Of a DNA stretch of 64,000 nucleotides, positions 55,950-64,000 are shown one piece after another; the first letter of the stretch is position 1, and each line of letters opens with the position of its first letter. The notes below the pieces were generated by a model that was not told where the DNA came from, did no database searches, and saw nothing but the letters and a program-made list of their open reading frames with translations. The DNA is taken from assembly GCA_009809945.1 (NCBI GenBank), contig WTPW01000018.1, positions 524,074 to 588,073 on the forward strand. The letters are read 5' to 3'. The translations under genes were made by a program, and so were the position numbers. This DNA comes from Gigaspora margarita (Eukaryota; Glomeromycota; Glomeromycetes; Diversisporales; Gigasporaceae).

Positions 55950-56968
55950 ATAATTCAATATTAAAATAAGTTATACAGTTCATACAACCTAGTCTCGGCT
56001 AATAATATTTTTTTACAACCAAATTTGAAAAGTTATGTAATGCAGCCAAATTTGTATTTTATTATATAACATGGCCAAATTTATATTTTATTATCTCTTA
56101 AAAGGTCTTGTAGACAAATTTGCAAAAATATTTAAGGTTTTTTTAAATAAAACAAAAAATAAATAATTTAGAATTTTCTATTTTAAATAATATATTATTT
56201 GAAATATATTTTATTACTTTATTATAGAAATTTTTTAAAATTATTAAATAAATTTTAATTAATTAAACTTCAAAGTTTGTGTAACTTTAGAGTTTACTAT
56301 TAAAATTTTTTTATATTTTCTAAAATTTTATATGTTCCCAAAGCTAAAAAAAAATTTCGCTCTTAAGACAAGTACTAATTTTTACAAGTAAATTATAAAA
56401 CTTGTAATAATGAAAATTGTAATTCTTTATATAATCTATAAAGTTGTATTAAGAACAATAGATCTAAATTAATATTTAAAGAGTTTGCCAAAAGTTTTAT
56501 AATATTTTTTTAATTAAAAAATTTTTTGAAATTTGTATATTTTGGGCTTATAAGGAACTACAATTTATTTTCTTATAATTTAATTCAAATATAACAAAAT
56601 TATAATCTTTATTTTCAAATATTATTGTATAAAATATTATTTAAATATTTTAAATATTTAAAAAACTAAAACAAAGAAATGTTTATAAAAAAAATTGCAG
56701 GCAAATTTGCCTACAATTGCTTACTATTTAAGGAATAATAAATCATATAATATAGCCAAATTTGTATTTTATTATAATAAATCATATAACACAGCAAAAT
56801 TTGTATTTTATTATAATAAATCATATAATATGGCCAAATTTTTTTATTATACTGTATAATGATAACATAGCCAAATTTAATTGTTTTATAAATTGAATTA
56901 GTGATTCAAATTGGCAAAGTTTTGTTAGATCAACTTCAACTTTAGTAAATTAGTTGTGATTAATAACC
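55950..56968. repeat. AT-rich region with GCCAAATTTGTATTTTATTAT repeats
   Basis: The motif AGCCAAATTTGTATTTTATT with ATAATATGG/ATAACATGG spacers recurs at about 56045-56095 and 56740-56885, in tandem units near 45-50 bases. No gene. Confidence 0.55.
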
Positions 56969-57300
56969 ACAATAAATTTGTACTGTATTTTCACGAAATA
57001 ATAAGTATAGATATTATTTAGAAAATTGCACTCCTTCAGAATAGTATGTGAGGCTTCAAAATAATGCACATCTGCATCTCTAAATAATGCACACCCTATA
57101 TATCTAGTATCTCTGATATAAGTACTTGCTTTCTCTTAATACAGCTACTTATATATAATGTACATGGCTGTTACTTGAAAAACAGGTTTATTAAAAATCA
57201 ATTATTGTCTCGATATAACACCCATGCACATACTTTAATTAATGTGCAAATAATGAGCAGGTGAGTGTTATTTCACAAAAACAAATACAGTATGTGGATA
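56969..57300. mobile_element. Possible 330-bp MITE (TACTGTATTT ends)
   Basis: CCACAATAAATTTGTACTGT at the left and the complement of CCACATACTGTATTTG at the right, with GAAATAA shared inside. Moderate pairing only. Confidence 0.4.
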
Positions 57301-57399
57301 ATTAATTTAAAAAATTTTTTATTAAAATTGGTATAAAATAAAGACTCTGTCTATATATTGTCAAATTGCAAATATTTGGATATTTATACTTAGATGTAA

Positions 57400-57515
57400 T
57401 ACCCAAGTTGAGAGAGCAATACGTATGTATGCGCAGATTAGCTTTGGGCATTTCAAAAGTTATATGGAATATGTTTTATTAAAGGATTTGGTTTATTATA
57501 GTTGGTCATTAAGGT
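57400..57515 (+). other. Exon-like fragment
   Basis: An open stretch encodes QVERAIRMYAQISFGHFKSY then MEYVLLKDLVYYSWSLR, followed by GTAAGTAG, a good splice-donor match. No partner exon was found and I do not recognise the protein. It may be a captured or stranded exon. Confidence 0.3.
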
Positions 57516-58129
57516 AAGTAGGATCATCAAATATAATCGACTTATATGAATTATTCTTTAGCTGTAACCCATATTTCTCTATTTTCTATTTTATTAATCA
57601 ATTAATAATATTTATATATATTTTTTTTTCATCCTATACCCAGTTTAATCTGAATAAATTATTGTGGTAAATCAAACTGTAGAATCTTCTTACTACAACT
57701 TTGTTTCATCACTTATTTATGAGTATAAAACAATAACAGTTTTTGTTATCAAGCAACCTATGTGTCTTTCTTAGTTTACTTTTTTCTTGCTTCTTTTTTT
57801 TTTATATATTATTTTGCTGTCATTATAACAAGCTATTATTACACCCTGAAGTGAGATAAAGGATCAAAGTAACCAGAGGGTTCACAAAAAAGATACATTG
57901 ATTTCCCATGCTTACTAAATACTATCAATATGATCTAATTACCTCATACTTATTCAATTATCTCATACTTACTTAATCTTACTTAATTACACCATGCTCA
58001 TTCTATTACCTACCTTAAATATTATATTAATTGATTATGTCAAAGTCCTACTAGATTGAACTAATAGAATTTTCAAACCATATATCTATAAATTATAAAA
58101 TAATGATAATATTAAATATAATCATAACC
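57516..58129. other. No gene seen
   Basis: AT-rich, no motif-bearing frame. Around 57920-58010 CTCATACTTA...CTTAATTAC words repeat loosely. Confidence 0.4.
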
Positions 58130-60290
58130 ACAAGGGAGTTGGACATAGAAATGAAGTCAGAGTATTACTATAATGAATAGTGGCTCTTCTAGCAGCTGAA
58201 AAAAAGAAGCAAAGACAATTATAGAGATACTGTTAGAACATGATAGAATGAAAAACTGGGAAAAACTTAGAGGAAGAGATGTATAGTACATAAACTAGCT
58301 GCTAGACCCAAAGAGGAATAGACTATTAACCTGGCAGCAAATTAAGAAACTGTCCAATCAAAGATCAAGTGAAAAAAAAGCAATGGTTTCAAGAAATAGA
58401 AAATGTCATTTTGGCAAATACCCATATATGAAAGGTGAAAGAGGAGTTTAAGATTCAGAAACAGAATGTTCTAGCCTGATGCCACAATGTAAACCAATTT
58501 TAAAGAAGAGAAGCAAACAAGAATGGTTAATAGTAGATAAAAATAAATAAAACCAGCCAACTATTGGCTGAGTAGTGACAAAGAGAGCATATTTTACAGA
58601 CATTGTTTGCTATGAGAGTAATAGTAAAGGCAAGAGTCAGGCAGAAAAGAGAAGTCTAATAGGATACTTCAAGAAAAGTCGAGTAATGGAGTTAAAAGAA
58701 CACGAACAGAAAAACTAATAGATATATCACCATGGGTAAAATATGCAAAGAGAGAAATGAATCTGGAGTTGGAACCAGATCACTTTATAAATAGAAGCGA
58801 GGGAAGTAGTATCTCATTAGAAAAAGTTAGGAGTTTGCAAAGCAAAAAGGAGAAGATAAGAGTAGTGATCGAAGAGCCAAGTTTAGAGCTAATAGATAGA
58901 ATAGTATAATGGCAAGAGAAAAGACAGAAACTGAAAAAAGCACTAGTTAGAAACTGGGAAGAAGGCACTTTGTAGTTTTATACAGATTGGACATGTAAAG
59001 TAGTAGATAATAGGAAAGTATTAGGATATAGAGTTGTACAAATAGATAAAGAGGAAAAGATTGTAAGAGATACCAAAGGAAGAATTCAGAACTGGATTTC
59101 ATCTACATGCCAGGAGCTAATAGCAATCTTAGAAGCTCTTCTAATGGCACTATCTAAAAGTAGAGTCAATATTAGGTCAGATAGTAGCGCAGTGATAATT
59201 TTAGTTAAAAAGGTTCTTGGCAGGCCCAGAACACAAGAGTGAATGAAAATAAATAACCCTATGATTTTAGGTACGATAAAAGTAGTATTACAAAGCAAGA
59301 TGGTAGATGTGGTACTTGAAAAGGTGAAGGCTCATTCAGGAGACAAACAGAATGAAAGAGCAGATCGAATAGCAAAGAAAGGAGGTGAAGCAAATGTTCT
59401 AATAAGAGTTAAACAAGTTATGACTAAAAGTATGGTTTTCAGACCAGTATGGAAAGAGATAGAGATAGAATGCTCTCTGAGAAAATTTATAAAGCAGCTA
59501 TTAATGATAGATACTAGAGCAAAGTGACATTCAACCAAGGAACTTATGATGAGATCCTTCAGAAGCAAGTAAACCAAAAGAACTAGAAACCCTTCCTTGC
59601 CCTTATGAAGAGACATAGTAAACTTTAGGGCAAGAGTAGAAAAGAAAATAGTACATAGAGTTTTTGTATAAAGTGTATTAATAAGCTGTTGTCAACACTG
59701 ACAAAATGACAAATACATAACCCATAATTGTACCAAGACGTCCAATGTAGAAAATGCAAGAAAGAAAAGAAATCCTTTAAGCTTTTATTTTCATGCCCAC
59801 ACAATAAAAAGGCTTGGGCTAAAAAGAAAGAAGAAATTCTTGATAGTATAAAAGAAAAATTAAAGCAGAAGAAAAAGATAGACTTAGGTCCTAATTGGCT
59901 CAGAGAAGTTTTCATACCCAGAGATAAGGAAGAATATAGAAATTGGCATATTGAATGGTCAAGAGGGTTTTTGGCAGACAATATAGGTTTAGCTTTAGAA
60001 AGAATAAACCTTTCTAAAAACAAGGCCCAGGACACAGCTGTGATCTTTCTCGATAAATGGTTAACCTTTTTCCAGAGAGAAGTATGGAAAGAATGCTGCT
60101 CAATAATTAACGAATAGGAAAAAGACTATAAAATTTCTCGAAAGCAGAAAATGCAAGGGACCAAAAAAAAGAAGAAAAAGAAACAAAAGCCAGAAGAAAA
60201 GAAAAAAAAGGATGATAACCCAAAAGAAGAGACAGAAGAGAAAGCAAGGGAAGTAAAGGATAGAAACCCGAAGCGATGCTAGAAGAAATA
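58130..60290 (+). pseudogene. LINE-type retrotransposon, 3' part with RNase H
   Basis: The upstream part (58180-58700) reads as the region after reverse transcriptase (NRLLTWQQIKKLSNQR, QEWLIVDKNK, VVTKRAYFTDIVCYESNS). The RNase H domain follows: FYTDWTCKV (Asp at 58985-58987), ELIAILEALLMAL, IRSDSSAVIILV, and LEKVKAHSGDKQNERADRIA near 59320-59380. A terminal stretch (59728-60117) has a C-x2-C...C-x-H-like zinc motif (QCRKCKK, LFSCPHNKKAW). A lysine-rich tail follows to about 60290. No RT palm is present, so this is a 5'-truncated copy, as LINEs often are. Stops occur at several points. Confidence 0.75.
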
Positions 60291-60589
60291 CTAAGTATTG
60301 TGAAAAAAAAAGTTTATGCATAGATCTAACAAGGGGTCCATGTGAGCTAAAATATAAAATAAATGGTAGTTCTAACAGGTGGAAACCCTGACCGCTAATC
60401 TAGGTGGTTTTTCTTTTTTGAAAGAAAAAACTTAGAGAGGAAAAGTTTGTTATAGCAGGTTACACTTAGGTATCTCTAAGACCAACAATCTTGCTAGAAA
60501 TAATTTCATGAGTTTTTCTGCGATAAAATTATAAAATAATTTTAAGTGATTAATTTGTTAGTAATAATTAATATACCACATCTGACAAA
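60291..60589. other. LINE 3' untranslated region or spacer
   Basis: Includes a stretch with CTAACAGGTGGAAACCCTGA and a hairpin-like TTTTTCTTTTTTGAAAGAAAAAAC near 60410-60432. The LINE's 3' end and target duplication were not found. Confidence 0.35.
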
Positions 60590-61890
60590 CTGTCAAAAAA
60601 GATCCAAAAAGGCTTATGAAGCCAAGATACATAAGCATGGTGCTAGTGTCAACAATTCTGAAATAGAAAATTCTAAGGCAAAAAATTCTGAAACAGAAAA
60701 TTCTGAAGAGTTTTTTTTATGATGAGGTGGTAAAAATAAAAATGCAGCAATCATTATAGAGAGACTTTGTATAGTGGCAAAAAAGTATTATGATAATGAT
60801 AGTAATAAAAGTTTTTTTGCTTACAATGAGCAAAATAAAAATAATAATATTGAAAACTTTACAAATAAACTTCAGCATGCAACAAATGAATATTACCAGA
60901 AACATGATTCTAACAAACCCCGTAATTTATTTTATTTGGAAAACTCAATCTGCACTAAAAGAAGAAAAAAGATAGCACTAGTGTGAAGCTGCAAAAGAAA
61001 CATTGATATTGCATACCTTTTGGAAACAAAAAAAAAACTACTGAAGCTAGTGAGATAGAATTGTATAATAATGAAGAGGAGGAAGTTAATAAAGCAATAG
61101 AAGTTGATATAGATGGTGAACAGGAAGAAGTTGATGAGGATGGAGTACAGGAAGAAATTAATGAGAATAATGATACTGGAAAGATATTAAAAAATGAGAT
61201 TGAACCTTATAATTGGCATAAGAAAATCCCAATTGCTCTTGAAAACTTAGTACTAGATATCAAAAAGAAAAATATAAATAGTGAAGTTTGGGTATGCCTT
61301 AATAGTATTCTTTTTATCTCCAACTTGTAAAACACAATTATAAGAAAATGAAAGCAAGTAAAGTAGGTGCTGATGCAGCAGGAAAAGGGGTATACCATGC
61401 TAAATGTATTCATTTCTGGGCTCATGAATATGTAATAACTTATCAACTTCCTTACTTATGCTGAGAGCACCATGCTAAAACATGAAGCTTTCTCTGGGAT
61501 GAAGATATTCTTCTTCAAGTAAAGTCTTATATTAGTGAAAATAAATAGGGTCTTTGCCTTGAAATGACCTTATGGAACTATGTAAATTTTAAGAATAAAA
61601 ATTAAAATTTCTAGCCAACTAGTAATTCAATTCAAATAAACTTTTTTGTATTTTGTAAAACTCACTAAGTTCTACAAAATAAAAAAATATTTATTTGAAT
61701 TAGATTACTAAATGGTTAGAAATTTTAATTTTTATTCTTAAAATCTAAAGATTATTTTCAAGGCAAAGACTCCAAATAGGATATTATGCCACACATGCTT
61801 ATACTATGAATGAATAAGGTTATTTTACTAGAACTCAAATTTGCACCACCTCTAACCATTTCTTTAATACTGCAAGAAATTATTTGAGAG
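60590..61890 (+). pseudogene. DDE-transposase-like gene, N-terminal part, split by a MITE
   Basis: 60774-60986 encodes a D/N-rich segment (KYYDNDSNKSFFAYNEQNKN). 61061-61330 is strongly acidic (DIDGEQEEVDEDGVQEEINE) and then PYNWHKKIPIALENLVLDI. After a frame change, 61345-61545 reads AADAAGKGVYHAKCIHFWAHEYVITYQLP and DEDILLQVKSYISENK. That resembles the helix-turn-helix region ahead of the DDE domain in fungal Tc1/pogo-like transposases, judged from memory of the pattern A..G.G.Y.A..IR.WA. The frame resumes after the MITE with MNKVILLELKFAPPLTIS. No catalytic DDE part is seen, so it is truncated. Confidence 0.45.
61549..61773. mobile_element. 225-bp MITE with about 95-bp arms
   Basis: Left end GGTCTTTGCCTTGAAA and right end TTTCAAGGCAAAGACTCC. 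The arms share AAGAATAAAAATTAAAATTT and ATTCAAATAAA. Flanked by AAATAG at 61543-61548 and 61774-61779. It lies inside the transposase-like remnant. The element is nearly all inverted repeat, so the single strand would form a long hairpin. Confidence 0.78.
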
Positions 61891-61894
61891 CAGT

Positions 61895-61965
61895 GATGGT
61901 AAATGACCTGAAATGACTCAAATGACCCAAATGACAAATGACCAGTCATTGGGTCATTTCAAAAA
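61895..61965. repeat. AAATGACC cluster, left
   Basis: Repeated AAATGACC/TCAAATGAC words end in the complement GGTCATTT, forming a small palindromic cluster. Confidence 0.6.
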
Positions 61966-62939
61966 TCAAATAACCTGATAAGGTCCTTTGAAATTTTTTA
62001 ATTTTATTTATAAAGATGTGATTGGCTTAGAGATTGTGTTCAGCACAAATTTCAAGTTCTGGGTTACTTTCTCGTTTACAAAATTATTACCAGGCCACAG
62101 AATGTTGTTGCTCAATTCCCTTGACACCACAATGCTGACATACTATATCATCTATAGCACAATTTTTTGATAATACATTCGATATTATATATTTTTGACA
62201 AGACATTTCCCTGACTATCATTTCTTCAACATATAAAATTGTTCTGATTTAACATTAGGGTTGGCTTGATTTAGACTTAGAGTTGAATAAAATTATATGT
62301 TTGGAATAATTATCAAGGAGATGCCTTGTCTAAGATTGTCAAATAAATGTAATGTTATATGTCCTATCAAAAAATGTGCTGCAGATAAAATAGCATATTG
62401 GCATTATGGTATCAAAATCGTACAATAATCATTACAAACTGTCATTTACTAATAATGAGAGTAACCTGAGTAACCCAGTTATCATATATAAATTGACCAA
62501 TCTACGTACTTTTGTGATAAATATCATTATTTAGCATGAAACTGGTTTTTAGCAACATATCAATATGACCATTTTTCTACAACTCTTGCTATCTTGTCAA
62601 TAACTTAGCTAACTATAGCATTTTTTCTGATATTTACTATTATCCATCATTTATTTTTTATTCGACTCATAAATAGAAATATTTAAGCCTCATTTATTTT
62701 TTTTGTGCTGATTTAGCCTGGGTATAATGATGGTATTAAAATATACTGGGCCAATCTAAGTCTACTCTTAGGTGGTATTAATTGCAATGTTATTTGGAAT
62801 ATCTTATTTTAAATTGATTTGTAAAAAGTTAACCCCGGTCACCCAAATAGCAATAGTTATAATGTTATACAGGTCACCTGGGTAATTTACAATCTCTATA
62901 TAATTTATTTCAAGCATTACACAACCAATAGGGTTTCAA
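61966..62939. other. No gene seen
   Basis: Between the two AAATGACC clusters. No frame with motifs. This could be the body of one element bounded by the clusters, but that is a guess. Confidence 0.35.
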
Positions 62940-63015
62940 TTCTATATGCGAAATGACCTAATGACCCAAATGACCCTGGTCATTTGGAAATGACGGTAGT
63001 CATTTGGTCACGAGT
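62940..63015. repeat. AAATGACC cluster, right
   Basis: GAAATGACCTAATGACCCAA and the complement GGTCATTTGGAAATGAC..., same words as at 61895-61965. Confidence 0.6.
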
Positions 63016-64000
63016 AGAGCTGTGACCCAAACCCTTTTTTTTAGTTACAGCATTTCTACCTAGTTTGGGTTTGGGATTCGGTATTTCTATCTAGTTTGGG
63101 CTCATGACCAAAACCCAAATATATTGTCAAACTCAAAAACCATTAATTCATTAAATAATCATGCATGTGATAATATAATCTTTAAATTATTCAATAAATT
63201 GCGCATATTTCTGAAAAATTTATATAGAAAAATTAAATATAAGTGTAATTAACATTCTATCTATATACTTCAATTCTGGGTCAGTTCGCTTTAACATTTT
63301 GATTGGTCGTATCCGAAAAATGTGACCTAAATGTGGGAAAACTTCCAGAAATGCGTATGATAATTATGACAATTATCATGGTTGAGTAATTATTATAAAA
63401 TTTGTGTAATTTTTATATCATTTTTATCGCCCTTATTAACGCCCTTAAACAACACAAAAATCGTGAAACATGAATTTGCCAAATTTACTTTTGTTGTTTG
63501 ATTGCCTAATATTTACAACCTATTTTAGGCTAAAAAAAGTTCACGAATTTGAAACCGTTTTGTATAATAGTCTCAAGTTCAAATAAGTGCAAGAATAAGT
63601 GCAAGTGCAAGAATAAGTGCAATTGCAAGAACAAGTGCAAGAACACGGCAAATGCTTCACGATAGATAAAACATAAGATTAATAAAAATAAAATAGTGAG
63701 TATATTAGTAAATATAAAAAAAATTACATTTAACCAAATATTTAGATGATTAATTTCTAGAATTTTTGGTCATAATTTTTTGCCGCCTAGATTGTCTGAT
63801 AATCAACTAATTTTCTCAGTGATTCGTAGTTTTATGTCGATCTACCAACCATTAAAAGGTGATCAGTGTGCTAAAACTAATATAGTAATATAATCAAGTT
63901 ATTGATTGTGCTTTAACACTTTTTGATAGGTTATATAACCTGTTATTAAAATGTTAAGACTAATATATCGATGAGCAAGTTATAATCAAGAATGTCATCA
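63016..64000. other. Window end: short repeats, no gene
   Basis: A two-copy repeat ATTTCTACCTAGTTTGGG / ATTTCTATCTAGTTTGGG lies at about 63050-63102. A GTGCAAGAATAA microsatellite lies at 63587-63650. Nothing else recognised. Confidence 0.45.

Noticed and set aside
59332..60035. Leu/Ser/Phe-rich open frames on the minus strand
   Set aside because: Antisense of the Lys/Glu-rich LINE protein.

Overview
The window looks like nuclear DNA from a repeat-rich, very AT-rich filamentous fungus, most likely an arbuscular mycorrhizal fungus (Glomeromycotina, Rhizophagus-like). This is inferred from the combination of F-box/leucine-rich-repeat proteins with 28-residue NLRC3-type repeats, Sel1-repeat fragments, tyrosine-kinase-like fragments with an HRDLHNGN catalytic loop, Ty3-type and LINE elements, and hundreds of AT-rich short inverted-repeat elements. 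Runs of N show draft assembly. I see no rRNA, no convincing free-standing tRNA gene, no CRISPR array and no bacterial-style operon. Only one conserved gene looks intact (the F-box/LRR gene at 4566-5846, minus strand); the rest of the recognisable coding sequence is decayed.

Layout. 1-8.5 kb: two tandem copies (A and B) of a segmental duplication of about 4 kb, each with an F-box/LRR gene; A is broken by a 7-bp duplication and B is open. 9.07-25.42 kb: one 16.4-kb Ty3-type LTR retrotransposon, inserted in a TA-type MITE and itself hit by at least four later insertions. These are a GGCC-ended element in the 5' LTR, a 730-bp foldback in gag, a 5-kb hAT-like element with an 8-bp target duplication between protease and RT, and a 371-bp MITE in the 3' LTR. 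Inside the hAT-like element sit two head-to-tail units with a shared start and a shared hairpin end, carrying Sel1 and F-box gene fragments (Helitron-like). 25.4-34.2 kb: MITEs, a second large foldback, tandem repeats, no gene.

34.2-41.4 kb: a 982-bp tRNA-headed SINE with 16-bp target duplications inside a Sel1 pseudogene, a tandem-repeat field, a kinase pseudogene whose splice donor is overlapped by a MITE, and an old solo LTR. 41.4-46.7 kb: nested MITEs and a young 1350-bp solo LTR with a recognisable empty site. 46.7-49.1 kb: the third copy (C) of the F-box/LRR duplication, killed by one CGA-to-TGA change. 49.3-57 kb: a C2H2-type remnant, a minus-strand unknown gene remnant and nested repeats. 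58-62 kb: a 5'-truncated LINE with an RNase H domain, then a DDE-transposase-like remnant split by a MITE. 62-64 kb: short repeats, no gene.

The genes do not form a pathway. The window is mainly a record of transposition: duplicated host genes, gene-fragment capture, and layered insertions whose order can be read from empty sites and target duplications. Stop codons that can be placed against conserved motifs are mostly C-to-T or G-to-A type, which suggests cytosine deamination.
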